Shown here piece by piece: positions 1 through 9,924 of a DNA stretch of 64,000 nt (its first letter is position 1; each line of letters starts with the position of its first letter). The stretch covers positions 1 through 64,000 of the forward strand of contig NZ_JRUQ01000018.1 in assembly GCF_000773975.1 (NCBI RefSeq). The letters are read 5' to 3'. The notes under the pieces are model-generated. The model saw only the letters and a list, made by a program, of their open reading frames with translations, was not told where the DNA came from and did not search any database. Both the position numbers and the translations under genes were made by a program. Source of the DNA: Erwinia typographi. GTDB taxonomy: Bacteria > Pseudomonadota > Gammaproteobacteria > Enterobacterales > Enterobacteriaceae.

Positions 1-251
1 GTGCCGCTCAGCTCCGTGCTGCCTACCGTCACCCGGGTGATTTTCCCGTTCAGGTAGCGGGTGCCCATCAGGCTCTGGGTGGGAATGGAAACGGTAATCG
101 GCTGGCCCAGCAGCGCTTTGCGCTCAATGCGCGCGTCGGTGCTCAGCAGCTGGACGGAGATTTCAAAGGCGCTGGAGAGCGCTTCGGTGCCGTCCAGTTT
201 CCAGAACAGCAGGCCTTCTGTCGGTAGTTGAACCGTGATGCGATCAAGCAT
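1..251 (-). CDS. vgrG: VgrG (TssI) spike protein, N-terminal part only
   Basis: The reading frame opens at an ATG (251) after a CAGGGAAA ribosome site and runs off the left edge, giving about 83 residues. The start MLDRITVQLPTEGLLFWKLD and the following text (ALSSAFEISVQLLS, KALLGQP, GKITRV) match the conserved gp44-like N-terminal domain of VgrG, the trimeric spike that caps the Hcp tube and carries effectors. It follows ppkA by 60 bp and is co-oriented with the whole T6SS cluster, so it is probably its last or near-last gene. Any C-terminal effector domain lies outside the window. Confidence 0.92.
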   Translation of the reverse strand, partial: MLDRITVQLPTEGLLFWKLDGTEALSSAFEISVQLLSTDARIERKALLGQPITVSIPTQSLMGTRYLNGKITRVTVGSTELSG

Positions 252-273
252 GGTGATTTCCCTGAAAGACTGC

Positions 274-297
274 GCCCGGCCGGCAGATGCGCCGGGC
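274..297. other. Hairpin between ppkA and vgrG
   Basis: GCCCGGC (274-280) and GCCGGGC (291-297) form a perfect 7-bp stem with a 10-nt loop in the 60-bp ppkA-vgrG spacer. There is no T-run on either side, so it is more likely an RNA-processing or attenuating structure than a full terminator. Confidence 0.4.
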
Positions 298-310
298 TGA
301 TTGTTGAAGA

Positions 311-1780
311 TTAACTTTGCGGATTAAGCAGCCACACGCCTTCGCGATCGACGGTGATACTCTGGTCGCGCGTGTGGCCGTTATTGCTGATGCTGAAGCG
401 ATAGTCGCCCGGCGGCAGTTGCAGCATGGCAAAGCCGTTAGGGGAAGGGACCAGCGCCTGCGGATTCCCGTTCATCGCGACCTGATCGCCCGGCAGCAGC
501 TTGATATAGACCTGAGCAACCGGTTCTGGCGGCGGCGGTGGCGCGGCGGCAGGCGTCGTGGCGGCTCCGCTGGACTGCGAGTTTGCCGGTGCGGCATCAG
601 CCGTCGCCGTCGGTGACTGTGAGGCCGCCGGAGTGGCTTCAGCAGCGGATGGCGCTTTCGCTGGAGCGGTGGCTGCGGTTTGCGGCTGGCTCTCGCTGCC
701 GCCTCCGGCAATCATAGCGCCCACGCCGATACCCACCAGCACGCCAGCGGCAATCAGCCCCGGCACGATAAAGCGTTTCAATGGCGTGGCAGCCTTGTCG
801 GCAACCTCTTCTACCTGTTCAACCGGCACCATCATCGTGCCTGGCCTGCTGACCTTCACCTCGTGGATATCGTTGATATCGGTGGGTGAAAGCTCCATCA
901 GTCCGGCAAACTCGTCAACGGTTTGCGGACGATCTTCTGGCTGAAGCGCCAGCGCGCGGTCAACCGCATTAAGCAGCGCCAGCGAGTAGCCGAACGGCTG
1001 CCGCTTGATCAGCGGCTGATAGTTATCTTCAATGCTGCGCACCACGCTGACCGGCGGCGGTGAACCGACAATCAGCGTATGCAGTACGGCGCCGAGCGCA
1101 TAGATATCGGTCCAGGTTCCCTGCTCGCTTTCGTTATCGTCGCTGTACTGCTCAATCGGCGCGAAGCCGGGCTTAAGCATGGTTTCGGTCTCGTCGGAGA
1201 GGTTGCCGATAGCCTTACGCGCGGAGCCAAAGTCCAGCAGCACCGGCACGCCGTTCTCCTGAATCTGGATATTATCCAGCGAGATATCACGGTGCAGGTA
1301 GCCTTCCTGGTGAATGGTGTTGATCGCCCCAAACAGCGGCGGCAGCATGGTGCGGATCCAGGCCTCGCTGACCATCTCCGGGCGCTGCTGATGGAGATGA
1401 GAAAGCGTGGTGCCGGTATAAAATGCCGTGCCCATATAGGCCGTGTCGTTCTGTACCCAGAAGCGCAGAACGTGCAGCAGGTTCGGGTGATTGAAGCGGG
1501 CCAGCAGGCGCGCCTCCTGAATAAAGCTATTAAGTCCGGCATGGAACGTTTTGCTGAAACGCTCGCTGCGCAGCACCAGCGTCAGGTCGTCACTACGGAC
1601 GGCCAGCGAAGCTGGCATAAACTCCTTGATGGCAATGGTTCGCTCAAGCTGGTGATCCCAGGCGCGATAGACAATGCCAAAGCCGCCACCGCCAATCACT
1701 TCCTTGATTTCAAACTCGTTAAAACGGTAGCCCACCGGTAAGGCGTTCGGGACTGCGCGCGGATTATCGTGTTCTGACAT
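311..1780 (-). CDS. ppkA: T6SS serine/threonine protein kinase PpkA-like
   Basis: A 489-residue Hanks-type kinase. Visible motifs are the glycine loop GGGGFG (30-35), the invariant lysine in AIKEF (about 52), the catalytic loop HRDISLDN (163-170) and DFGSA (183-187). A single transmembrane helix (about 337-358) is followed by an Ala/Pro/Ser-rich linker and a small beta-rich, PEGA-like C-terminal domain in the periplasm. PpkA kinases phosphorylate FHA-domain partners to promote T6SS assembly and are opposed by PppA; both partners are in this cluster (tagH 10719-12758, pppA 9925-10722). The ATG at 1780 is preferred over an in-frame TTG nine bases upstream. It lies between tssH and vgrG. Confidence 0.9.
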   Translation of the reverse strand: MSEHDNPRAVPNALPVGYRFNEFEIKEVIGGGGFGIVYRAWDHQLERTIAIKEFMPASLAVRSDDLTLVLRSERFSKTFHAGLNSFIQEARLLARFNHPNLLHVLRFWVQNDTAYMGTAFYTGTTLSHLHQQRPEMVSEAWIRTMLPPLFGAINTIHQEGYLHRDISLDNIQIQENGVPVLLDFGSARKAIGNLSDETETMLKPGFAPIEQYSDDNESEQGTWTDIYALGAVLHTLIVGSPPPVSVVRSIEDNYQPLIKRQPFGYSLALLNAVDRALALQPEDRPQTVDEFAGLMELSPTDINDIHEVKVSRPGTMMVPVEQVEEVADKAATPLKRFIVPGLIAAGVLVGIGVGAMIAGGGSESQPQTAATAPAKAPSAAEATPAASQSPTATADAAPANSQSSGAATTPAAAPPPPPEPVAQVYIKLLPGDQVAMNGNPQALVPSPNGFAMLQLPPGDYRFSISNNGHTRDQSITVDREGVWLLNPQS

Positions 1781-1808
1781 ATTGGACAACTCTCTGATAG
1801 TGACGGGC

Positions 1809-4427
1809 CTAAGCCTCGAACTGACACTGGAATTCGCCCTGCTGTAGGGTCACACGCAGGCGGCGATACTGTTCATCCTGCGCGCTGGCGGTGAGCAACA
1901 TCTGGCTCATCTGCGGCAGCAGGGTATTCGTAAGGATGGCGTCGACCATGCGGCCGCCGGATTCAACTTCGGTGCAGCGCTGCACAACCTGAGCAATCAC
2001 GCTGTCATCCACCTCGGAAACAATGCCGTGGTTCTGCTCAAGCCGACGCTGGATACGTTTAAGCTGCAAACGCACAATGCTGGCGAGCATTTCGTCGCTC
2101 AGCGGGTAATAGGGCACCACCAGCAGGCGACCGAGTAAAGCCGGAGGGAAAACTTCCAGCAGCGGCGGACGCAGCGCGCCTGCCAGCGCTTCCGGTTCAG
2201 GCATCAGCTCGGGATCGGCGCACATGGCGCTGATAAGCTGCGTACCAACGTTCGAGGTCAGAATAATAATGGTGTTGCGGAAGTCGATATGCCGCCCCTC
2301 GCCATCCTCCATCCAGCCTTTATCGAACACCTGGAAAAAGATCTCATGCACATCCGGGTGCGCTTTTTCGATCTCGTCCAGCAGCACCACGCTGTAAGGG
2401 CGTCGACGAACGGCTTCAGTCAGCACGCCGCCTTCGCCATAGCCCACGTAGCCCGGTGGTGCGCCCTTAAGGGTGGAAACGGTGTGCGCTTCCTGGAATT
2501 CGCTCATATTGATGGTGATGATATTCTGCTCGCCGCCGTACAGAGTTTCCGCCAGCGCCAGCGCGGTTTCGGTTTTACCAACGCCTGACGGGCCACACAG
2601 CATAAATACGCCGACCGGTTTGTTCGGGTCGTCCAGCCGGGCGCGGGACGTGCGGACGCGTTTAGCAATCAGGTCCAGGCCGTGACGCTGACCAATCACG
2701 CGCTCGTTAAGGGTGTCGGCCAGCTTCAGCACCGCGTCGATTTCGTTTTTCACCATGCGGCCCAGCGGGATGCCGGTCCAGTCGGAGACGACCGCAGCCA
2801 CCACGTTGGCATCGACGGCGGCAAACAGCAGCGGGGCCTCGCCCTGAAGATCTTTCAGCTGCTGCTGACGCTCCTTCAGCGTTTGGTGCAGGCTGGCAAC
2901 CTCTTCAGCGTCGGCTGTGTCTTCATGCAGTTGCGCACGCAGCGCAATAATGCCATCCACCAGCTCACGCTCTTGCTGCCAGCGCGCGGTCAGCGCTTCT
3001 GACCGTTCGGTAAGGTCTGCCAGCTGTTCGTCGAGCGCCTCAACGCGCGCGCTGTCGCCAATACCGACCTTCAGCTCACGTCCGGCAATCTCTTTTTCAA
3101 TCTCCAGCGCCTGAATGCGGTGCAGACAATCTTCCAGCTGCGGGGGCTGAGCGCTCTGGCTGACGGCCACGCGCGCGCAGGCGGTATCCAGCAGCGCCAC
3201 CGCCTTGTCCGGCAGCTGGCGGGCAGGAATATAGCGGTGGGAAAGTTTCACCGCCGCCGCAACGGCCTCGTCCAGCAGCAGCACGCGGTGGTGTTTCTCC
3301 AGCGGGCTGACGGTACTGCGCAGCATCAGCAGCGCTTTCTCTTCATCCGGTTCATGCACCTGCACGGTCTGGAAACGGCGGGTCAGCGCGGGATCTTTCT
3401 CAATATATTTTTTGTATTCAGCCCAGGTCGTTGCACCGATGGTACGCAGCTGACCGCGGGCCAGAGCCGGTTTCAACAGGTTCGCCGCATCGCCCGTCCC
3501 CTGCTGTCCCCCCGCGCCGATCAGCGTGTGGATCTCGTCGATAAACAGGACGATCGGCGTTGGGCTGGACTGCACTTCGTTGATTAATGCCTGAAGGCGC
3601 GCTTCAAACTCGCCCTTCATCCCGGCACCGGCTTGCAGCATGCCAATGTCCAGCAGCCACAGCTGAACATCCTGTAAGGGCTGCGGCACATCGCCTGCGG
3701 CAATCCTCAGCGCCAGGCCTTCCACTACCGCCGTTTTCCCAACGCCCGCCTCGCCCGTCAGCAGCGGATTGTTCTGGCGACGCCGCATCAGGATGTCGAC
3801 CATCTGGCGGATTTCTTCATCACGTCCCGCGACCGGATCAATTTTGCCTTCGCGCGCCCGCGCGGTCAGGTCCTGAGCATACTGCGCCAGCGTGCCTTTC
3901 TGCGGTGGAGGCGTACCGGCTTCAGCGGGCGCAGCGGCAAGCTGCTGCTGCTCTTTGCTGTTGGCAAAAACGGTATCAAACTGTTCGAGCAGCGCATCGG
4001 CGCTGATGCGGCTAAACTGCGGGGAAATACCTTTCAACAGGTTGGTGAGGTTGAAGGTTTTCAGCATGGCGATCAGCAGATGGCCGCCGCGGATCTTCTG
4101 TACGCCAAACTTCAGCGAGCCATAAACCCAGGCGCGCTCCACCGCGCTGTCGATGTGTTCCGACAGATCGGAGACTGCGCTGGCCCCCCGGGGCAGACGA
4201 TCCAGCGCCGCAACGATATCCCGCGTGAGTGCCTCTTCGTCCAGTGAAAAGTAACGGATCAGCTGCTGTAAATCGCCCTCCTGCTGCTGCATCAGCTGAT
4301 GCAGCCAGTGCACCAGCTCTACGTAAGGGTTGCCGCGCAGCTTACAAAACGCGGTGGCACTTTCCAGCGAGGTAAATAACAGCGTGTCCAGTTTGCCGAA
4401 CAGTACGGCGCGGCTGATTTCTGACAT
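1809..4427 (-). CDS. tssH: TssH (ClpV) sheath-recycling AAA+ ATPase
   Basis: An 872-residue ClpB-type protein. It has an N-terminal Clp-N region (about 1-160), a first AAA+ module with Walker A GEAGVGKT (225-232), a long coiled-coil middle domain (about 420-530) and a second AAA+ module with GPSGVGKT (about 613-620). ClpV disassembles contracted TssB/TssC sheaths for reuse in the cytoplasm. The divergent N-domain, the length and the position inside a tss cluster distinguish it from the chaperone ClpB. It sits 76 bp downstream of tssG and ends shortly before ppkA. Confidence 0.96.
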   Translation of the reverse strand: MSEISRAVLFGKLDTLLFTSLESATAFCKLRGNPYVELVHWLHQLMQQQEGDLQQLIRYFSLDEEALTRDIVAALDRLPRGASAVSDLSEHIDSAVERAWVYGSLKFGVQKIRGGHLLIAMLKTFNLTNLLKGISPQFSRISADALLEQFDTVFANSKEQQQLAAAPAEAGTPPPQKGTLAQYAQDLTARAREGKIDPVAGRDEEIRQMVDILMRRRQNNPLLTGEAGVGKTAVVEGLALRIAAGDVPQPLQDVQLWLLDIGMLQAGAGMKGEFEARLQALINEVQSSPTPIVLFIDEIHTLIGAGGQQGTGDAANLLKPALARGQLRTIGATTWAEYKKYIEKDPALTRRFQTVQVHEPDEEKALLMLRSTVSPLEKHHRVLLLDEAVAAAVKLSHRYIPARQLPDKAVALLDTACARVAVSQSAQPPQLEDCLHRIQALEIEKEIAGRELKVGIGDSARVEALDEQLADLTERSEALTARWQQERELVDGIIALRAQLHEDTADAEEVASLHQTLKERQQQLKDLQGEAPLLFAAVDANVVAAVVSDWTGIPLGRMVKNEIDAVLKLADTLNERVIGQRHGLDLIAKRVRTSRARLDDPNKPVGVFMLCGPSGVGKTETALALAETLYGGEQNIITINMSEFQEAHTVSTLKGAPPGYVGYGEGGVLTEAVRRRPYSVVLLDEIEKAHPDVHEIFFQVFDKGWMEDGEGRHIDFRNTIIILTSNVGTQLISAMCADPELMPEPEALAGALRPPLLEVFPPALLGRLLVVPYYPLSDEMLASIVRLQLKRIQRRLEQNHGIVSEVDDSVIAQVVQRCTEVESGGRMVDAILTNTLLPQMSQMLLTASAQDEQYRRLRVTLQQGEFQCQFEA

Positions 4428-4503
4428 GGTTTTTCTCAGTAAGTTAGAGGCTGTAAATAAGTTGGATGACCAGAAGCGAACATCTCTTGCCGTTTATTGC
4501 TTG

Positions 4504-5568
4504 TTACACGCCGGTACTTTCAAGCGGTTCCGGGCTGAAGGTGAGATCTTTACGCGGCCGGGGCTCGGCCTGATGGCCCAACCAGCCGTTGAAGCCTAAT
4601 CGGGCCGGACCGCCCAGCGTCACGCCCTTTACGTCCTCCGCCGCCAGAATCAGGCGCACGTCCCAGACGTATTCAATACCGAGATACTGCCGCACCCAGT
4701 CGCGCAGTTGCTCCGCCCAGGACTGACCGGGCAAAAACTGGTTATAGCTTTCCAGCCTCAGCGGCCCCAGCTCAATGCGGAACTTGTGCTGCACGTCGCG
4801 GACGGCGATCCCCAGGAAGGCAGACTGCCCAAGCGTTGGCATTCGCCTGCCGGCGCCGAGCTGGGCGCGTTCTCGCCGGTCAATCGGCTGCCAGTGCGGC
4901 ACGTTTTCCACCAGCGTGACCGGCACCTTGAAGTAGTAGCTGAGGATTTTTTGCAGCCCTTCAGCATCCCGCCCGTGGCGGGTCAGATGACCGGCAACGG
5001 CGTAGCGCGCGTGGTCGCTCAGGCTTCCCTTCGCCAGCTGTGTCGGTTGGCCCATGCCGATCAGGCTCGCCAGATAGCGCTCAAAGTGATGGGCATCATC
5101 CCTGTCCAGCGACACCGTCGGCTGCGCATCTGCCCAGGCGCGATAAAACAGCAGCGTCAGCCGGTGGTGAAACAGATCGGCGAACGCGCTCAGGCTGCTG
5201 TCCTGGTGGTGATAAATCCGCTCGCGCGCATATTCGGTCAGGTGTACCGGCAGCGGACCGTTCGGACCGAACAGGCCAAAGCTGAGGATCGAAACGTCAT
5301 GCAGCGGACTGTTTTCGCGCGCGCTGGCTTTAGCCAGCGTAGACGGCGCGAAGGCCAGCGAGGGCTCCTGCCCGATACGCAGAGGTTCATGGCGGGGCAG
5401 CGGAGCGCGCCCAAGCGGATAGCGCTCGCCGCCCTGCGCATCCAGCCGACGCAGCATCTGGAACAGATCGTAGCGCCAGGGCGCCAGCGTCACGCCCTGC
5501 CAGAATTGCTCTGGCAGCCGCTGGACTTTATGGATCTTCAGTTCCTGCTTTGCCGTCGCCTGGCTCAT
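4504..5568 (-). CDS. tssG: TssG baseplate protein
   Basis: A 354-residue T6SS baseplate wedge component (ImpH/VasB family, DUF1305). Recognisable features are the N-terminal region ending in APWRYDLFQMLRRLDA, the RIGQEPSLAFAPS segment and the central LSFGLFGPNGPLP motif characteristic of TssG, with a conserved W-rich C-terminus. TssG forms the TssE-TssF2-TssG wedge with the two genes immediately upstream. Its ATG overlaps the tssF stop codon (ATGA at 5565-5568), which implies translational coupling. It ends 76 bp before tssH. Confidence 0.95.
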   Translation of the reverse strand: MSQATAKQELKIHKVQRLPEQFWQGVTLAPWRYDLFQMLRRLDAQGGERYPLGRAPLPRHEPLRIGQEPSLAFAPSTLAKASARENSPLHDVSILSFGLFGPNGPLPVHLTEYARERIYHHQDSSLSAFADLFHHRLTLLFYRAWADAQPTVSLDRDDAHHFERYLASLIGMGQPTQLAKGSLSDHARYAVAGHLTRHGRDAEGLQKILSYYFKVPVTLVENVPHWQPIDRRERAQLGAGRRMPTLGQSAFLGIAVRDVQHKFRIELGPLRLESYNQFLPGQSWAEQLRDWVRQYLGIEYVWDVRLILAAEDVKGVTLGGPARLGFNGWLGHQAEPRPRKDLTFSPEPLESTGV

Positions 5569-7442
5569 ATCAACGCCCTTTTACCCATGCGCGGCGACCA
5601 GTATCCCACCTCACCGCGCTGCTGACTGGTCAGCGTCACTTCGGTAAAGGCGTTCATCGCCACCAGCCGTGAAAATACTCGCTCCAGCACGCTGCCCAAC
5701 AGCCACGGGCTGGAACCGGAGAAGGCCTGCTCGTCCACGCGCAGCTCAATGCCAATGCCGCGAGCAAAGACGATCGGACCGGGCTCCGGCACCCGGCGAT
5801 AAACCGGCTTCAGCTGGCAGTGACGAATGCCGTCAATCTGCCGGGCAACCGGCGCTTCGGCCAGGTTGGCATACAGGCCCAGCAGCTGGCGCAGCGCCGA
5901 GGCGCCCTGCCCGTCATCGCTGTCCATCAGGCTGAGATAGTTCATCTGTAGATGACTGATCAGCCGCCAGGTGGTCAGCCCTTCCGCCAGCGCCGGGCGC
6001 GGCGGCGTCGGTCCCTTCTTCAGGGTAAGCTGCCCGACAGGGATAGAGTCCGGCATCATAAAGTTGCCCTGATCCTGCTGGAGCAGCATCAGCGGCAGAT
6101 CGCGGCTGGTACACATCACTTCGGCCGTCAGGTGGCGCAGGTCATCGCTCCAGGGCGAATGGCGTTCATCCACCAGCGACAGAAACACCTCCGAGCCAAC
6201 GTAGCCGGTACGCGTGCCGTAGCGCTGGGCACGTTCCGACAGCGTGCGCTGTTCGCGACGCAGGGAGAAATAGGCTCCGTAATCCCCTCGGTCCTGGCTG
6301 AAAGTACTCCAGAACGGACGGAAAATTTGCTCATCACGGCTCTTGTCGCTGGTGGCATACAGCCTTTGCACCGAGAAGATTTCATAGTCCAGCGGACGAA
6401 TATTATCAACCACCAGATGGTACTCATGGACGCTGTCGCTGATTTTCTGCCGCTCTGCCGTTTTGGGGAACAGGTTGATCACCGGCGTGCAGTGCAGGGA
6501 CAGATGGCTTTTATCAATGACCCTTTCCAGCGCGGCGTCGGCTTTATCCAGCAGCAGCACGATTTCAAATTCTTTTACGCCCGGTCCGCATTTGCCCAGA
6601 ATGCCGCGCAGCTGGCTGATGCTGATGAACTGGAAGCGCGCCGGAAACGCAAAGTATTCCTGTAGCAGACGGTAGCCGTCAAAATTACGCAGATCGTTCG
6701 GCAGCAGCGCCTGATCGGGCGAAAAACCTTCCTGTTTCAGCGCATCGTCGCTTAACACCACCCGCTGCGGTCTGGCCTCCACGGTCTGACAGAAGCTGCC
6801 GACCGCGTGCTGCATTATCAGCTCCAGCAGCTGCTGCGCCTGAATATCCGGGCCGCTGAGGAAGAACATCAGATCGTCAAACGTCAGATGATTAAGAGAA
6901 ACATCGCTAAAACAGCCGAGGCGAATACGCAGCGCGCTGGCCGCCCCGCGCTGGCTCAGGCCCATTGGCCCCAGCGGGATATCGGCAGGCACGCCGCCCA
7001 GCTCGACGCTTTTAATCACGATCGGCTGTAACATCACGTCGTGTGCGGTGGTATAGCTACAGGTGACGCCGCTTTTTTTCAGGGTCTGGCTGTCCATCAT
7101 GGTGCCGCGCGGCACCAGGAAGCCGCTGCTGATATCACCCTTTTTGCTGTCGGGATGCAGTTCAGCAATCGCCATTGAGGGCGTCGGCGAGAGGTAGTTC
7201 GGCGCAATCATCTCCAGCATCCGCTGAGAGAAGCGCGGAAACTCAGCATCCATTTTTAGCTGCACGCGGGAGGTCAGGAAGGCAAAGCCCTCCATCAGCC
7301 GCTCGACGTACGGATCGGCCACGTCAATCCCGCGCATTCCCAGCCTTCCGGCCACTTTTGGGTAGCGCTCCGCAAACTCGGCCCCCATTTCGCGCAGGTA
7401 AGCCAGTTCACGGTTGTAATAATCGAGCAGTTTGCTGTCCAT
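5565..7442 (-). CDS. tssF: TssF baseplate protein
   Basis: A 625-residue baseplate component (ImpG/VasA family, DUF879). The N-terminus (LLDYYNRELAYLREMGAEFA, then YPKVAGRLGMRG and DPYVERLMEGFAFL) is the family signature, and the length is typical. Two copies of TssF with one TssG and TssE build each wedge of the T6SS baseplate. The start codon lies 2 bp after the tssE stop and the stop overlaps tssG, so tssE-tssF-tssG form one coupled translational unit. Confidence 0.96.
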   Translation of the reverse strand: MDSKLLDYYNRELAYLREMGAEFAERYPKVAGRLGMRGIDVADPYVERLMEGFAFLTSRVQLKMDAEFPRFSQRMLEMIAPNYLSPTPSMAIAELHPDSKKGDISSGFLVPRGTMMDSQTLKKSGVTCSYTTAHDVMLQPIVIKSVELGGVPADIPLGPMGLSQRGAASALRIRLGCFSDVSLNHLTFDDLMFFLSGPDIQAQQLLELIMQHAVGSFCQTVEARPQRVVLSDDALKQEGFSPDQALLPNDLRNFDGYRLLQEYFAFPARFQFISISQLRGILGKCGPGVKEFEIVLLLDKADAALERVIDKSHLSLHCTPVINLFPKTAERQKISDSVHEYHLVVDNIRPLDYEIFSVQRLYATSDKSRDEQIFRPFWSTFSQDRGDYGAYFSLRREQRTLSERAQRYGTRTGYVGSEVFLSLVDERHSPWSDDLRHLTAEVMCTSRDLPLMLLQQDQGNFMMPDSIPVGQLTLKKGPTPPRPALAEGLTTWRLISHLQMNYLSLMDSDDGQGASALRQLLGLYANLAEAPVARQIDGIRHCQLKPVYRRVPEPGPIVFARGIGIELRVDEQAFSGSSPWLLGSVLERVFSRLVAMNAFTEVTLTSQQRGEVGYWSPRMGKRALI

Positions 7443-7444
7443 GA

Positions 7445-8026
7445 TTACCCTACGTCTTTAAACTCAAAATGGCCGTTTTCCAGGTCAACATCGGTGCGGA
7501 AGAGGAACTCCAGCGGATAAGGCACGCACCACAGCCGCCCTTTAATTTCAATCGACAGGACGTTATGCAGGTTGAGCGAGTGAGTGTCGGAAATGCAGCG
7601 CACCTGAAGTCCGACGGGCATAATACGCGGCTCAAAATTCAGGATGGACTGGGTGAGCTTGCGCTGCACGTCATGCCATTCAATATCGGACATCCGCTGC
7701 CCTGCTAGCGGCGCCACGCCGTAGTTCAGCACCGAACGCAGTACCTGATCGAACGGCTCCAGATCCTGCTGCACTTCGTTATTAATGCTGTTGAACAGCC
7801 ACTGCAAATCTCTGAGCACGTTGCGGCGGAGCGCGCTGTGAGAGATCACCGTGCTGCTGGCGGACTCCTGCTTCTTATCCGGCGCATTGTCCGTCAGCCT
7901 GTCCAGCAGCGAGGGCTGCATTTTGTCGCGCGCGTTTAGCGCATCCTGCTTGTTACGATGCCGGTAGCCGCCGCGAAGCATTTCGCTCCCCTGCTGCGAC
8001 TGGTTCAGATCGAAGTCATTGCTCAT
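7445..8026 (-). CDS. tssE: TssE, gp25-like baseplate protein
   Basis: A 193-residue protein of the T4 gp25 family, which links the baseplate to the sheath. The central and C-terminal part (SVLNYGVAPLAG, LTQSILNFEPRIMPVGLQV, IEIKGRLWCVPYPLEFLFRT) fits the gp25-like fold. A longer open frame extends 126 bp upstream, but that part overlaps tagJ out of frame. The ATG at 8026 (MSNDFDLNQ) overlaps the tagJ stop as ATGA and is the likely start. About 100 N-terminal residues precede the gp25 core; they are charged and predicted disordered. Confidence 0.92.
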   Translation of the reverse strand: MSNDFDLNQSQQGSEMLRGGYRHRNKQDALNARDKMQPSLLDRLTDNAPDKKQESASSTVISHSALRRNVLRDLQWLFNSINNEVQQDLEPFDQVLRSVLNYGVAPLAGQRMSDIEWHDVQRKLTQSILNFEPRIMPVGLQVRCISDTHSLNLHNVLSIEIKGRLWCVPYPLEFLFRTDVDLENGHFEFKDVG

Positions 8027-8847
8027 AGCGCCTCGTCTTCGGCGAAGGTCAGCACTTCCAGGCTCAGCAGCGGATAGTCTGCATCGCCGCTTAGCCAGGT
8101 TTTCTGCCCCTGACCGGTAAACTGTACCCCGGCGCGATCCAGCGGCTGCCACTCTGTCACGCTGGCCAGACGCAGCGCGTCCGGCGCCTCGGCATCAAAC
8201 GGGTAACGTACCGGGATCTGGCACACCTGCTCGCTGCCGTCGATCAGCCTTACCGAGGTATGACACCAGACCAGATCGGTCACGCTGACCGGAGCCTTGA
8301 AGCGCAGTTCGCTGATGGCGCCGAACGGCAGCCACGTATAACGCCCGTTGACGATCAGTTCACAGACCGGCCCCAGACGGCCATCGCCATCAATCAGCCA
8401 CTCCAGCGCCTGTACCTGGTCATTCTCCCGCAGCTTAACCACGCCCGGATTGACCTCGGCCGCATCGAAGGCGGCAGCGCGAAGCTCCTCCGCCAGCTCG
8501 CTCTTGCCCGCGGCATCGGCATTCAGCGCGCTCAGCAGGCCTTCCGCCCAGTTGAACGCTTCCCCCGGCATTGTTGGCGCGGCCTGACCGGCAAATACGG
8601 CGGCACGCTGCACTTCTCCGGCCACCGCCTGCTCCAGCAGCGTCACCGTGGGTTTCGCCTGCGGCTTTAGCGCTCCCCAGGATTTCAGCTGGGTGCTGGC
8701 GCGCGTCCAGTTTCCCGCCAGGCACAAAAGCTGCACAAAGGCCGCGCGCAGATCGGCATCAGCCGGACGGCTTTTGATTTCACCTTCAACGCGGGCAAGG
8801 GTTTCCGCCAGAGAGGCACCGGACATCAGGGTAGTGAGGGAATTCAT
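8023..8847 (-). CDS. tagJ: TagJ (ImpE family) T6SS accessory protein
   Basis: A 274-residue ImpE/TagJ family protein. The N-terminal half is helical and TPR-like (DLRAAFVQLLCLAGNWTRA, QLKSWGALKPQ). The C-terminal half carries the family pattern LEWLIDGDGRLGPVCEL and WLPFGAISELRF with conserved tryptophans. In other T6SSs TagJ binds the N-terminal helix of TssB and modulates ClpV-driven sheath turnover. It is coupled to tssE by an ATGA overlap and follows the periplasmic gene at 8872-9906 by 24 bp. Confidence 0.88.
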   Translation of the reverse strand: MNSLTTLMSGASLAETLARVEGEIKSRPADADLRAAFVQLLCLAGNWTRASTQLKSWGALKPQAKPTVTLLEQAVAGEVQRAAVFAGQAAPTMPGEAFNWAEGLLSALNADAAGKSELAEELRAAAFDAAEVNPGVVKLRENDQVQALEWLIDGDGRLGPVCELIVNGRYTWLPFGAISELRFKAPVSVTDLVWCHTSVRLIDGSEQVCQIPVRYPFDAEAPDALRLASVTEWQPLDRAGVQFTGQGQKTWLSGDADYPLLSLEVLTFAEDEAL

Positions 8848-8871
8848 AGATTTTCCTTTGACCAGCAGAGA

Positions 8872-9906
8872 CTAGTTAATCGTGCGGAACGCGCCGGCGG
8901 CCGGATCTTTCAGCTGTGGATGCAGCGCTTCCACCAGCTTGATGGTCAGCGAGTTCTTATCCGCCAGATAAGGCGTCCAGACTTTGCGTACCTCATTGAG
9001 GCGAGCCTTGACCTCACTCTCGTCGCGGGCCTGCTCCGGGCTGATTTGCACCACCACCGTACCGCTGGATTTCCAGCCGTTAACGGCAGGATCGAACGGC
9101 ACCACCATCCAGCTTTGCGGCGATGTCTCATCGCTGAGTACCATCCGCTCGTTGTTAACCGTGGTAATTTGTACATCACTGCTGAGCGCTTTGCTGGTCA
9201 GCCCGGAAACCGGGAAGCCCTGCAGGAAAGTCATGCGCAGGTGCTTTGCAGCCCCTTTACCTATCTGCGCAATCTGGCTTTCGCCGCTTAGCCAGCCGTC
9301 GCCACCGCAGGTCACGCCGCCCTTAGCGGGAACGAACAGCGCGCTGGTCTGGCTGTTGTTGCGGAAATAGGTGCGGAAGTGGCAGCCATCCATCAGGCTG
9401 AACTGCACCCAGGGCGTAGTATCCGCTGGCGGCGAAAGATCTTCGGCGGCTACGACAGGCGGAGCTGGCGGGGCCGGTGGCGCTGATGGGGCCGCAGGCG
9501 TTGACTCAGCCGATGGGGCAGCAGCAGGCGCCGTTTCAGCAACAGCGGGCGCTTCGGGCGCGACCTGAACCGCCCATGACTGCGCTTTAGCTGCCGTGCC
9601 GTGCGCCAGCGCCTTGCCATTAGCGTCGTTCATCTGCCAGTTGATGGACTCCATTTTGCCACACTGATGTTGCAACAGGCTGCCCACGCGCGGCAGAAAA
9701 CCTTTCAACACCTCAGGTTTTTTATTGCCTTTCGCTACGATGCGCAGCGGCAGTTCGCTGCTACACCAGCTGGCCGCATCTTTACTTTTGACGTTGTCGA
9801 TCCAGATATCCAGCTTCTGCGTTGGGGACGACACCACGAGATAATCCTGCGCCCAGGCGTTAGACGCGATAAGCAGAGAGAGCGCACCTGATAGCCAATA
9901 TTTCAT
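8872..9906 (-). CDS. Exported T6SS-associated protein, family not recognised
   Basis: A 344-residue protein with a clear signal peptide (cleavage expected after SNAWA, residue about 19), an Ala/Pro-rich linker (about 115-165) and a beta-rich C-terminal half. Four cysteines are visible, in SWCSSE, HQCGKM, DGCHFR and VTCGGD, so periplasmic disulphides are likely. It resembles VasI/TagO-type periplasmic proteins in position and export signal, but I do not see enough conservation to assign it. It lies between pppA (18 bp upstream) and tagJ, suggesting a role in the phosphorylation-linked or envelope side of the T6SS. Confidence 0.6.
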   Translation of the reverse strand: MKYWLSGALSLLIASNAWAQDYLVVSSPTQKLDIWIDNVKSKDAASWCSSELPLRIVAKGNKKPEVLKGFLPRVGSLLQHQCGKMESINWQMNDANGKALAHGTAAKAQSWAVQVAPEAPAVAETAPAAAPSAESTPAAPSAPPAPPAPPVVAAEDLSPPADTTPWVQFSLMDGCHFRTYFRNNSQTSALFVPAKGGVTCGGDGWLSGESQIAQIGKGAAKHLRMTFLQGFPVSGLTSKALSSDVQITTVNNERMVLSDETSPQSWMVVPFDPAVNGWKSSGTVVVQISPEQARDESEVKARLNEVRKVWTPYLADKNSLTIKLVEALHPQLKDPAAGAFRTIN

Positions 9907-9924
9907 ATAAGTCCTTTAAGGCTG

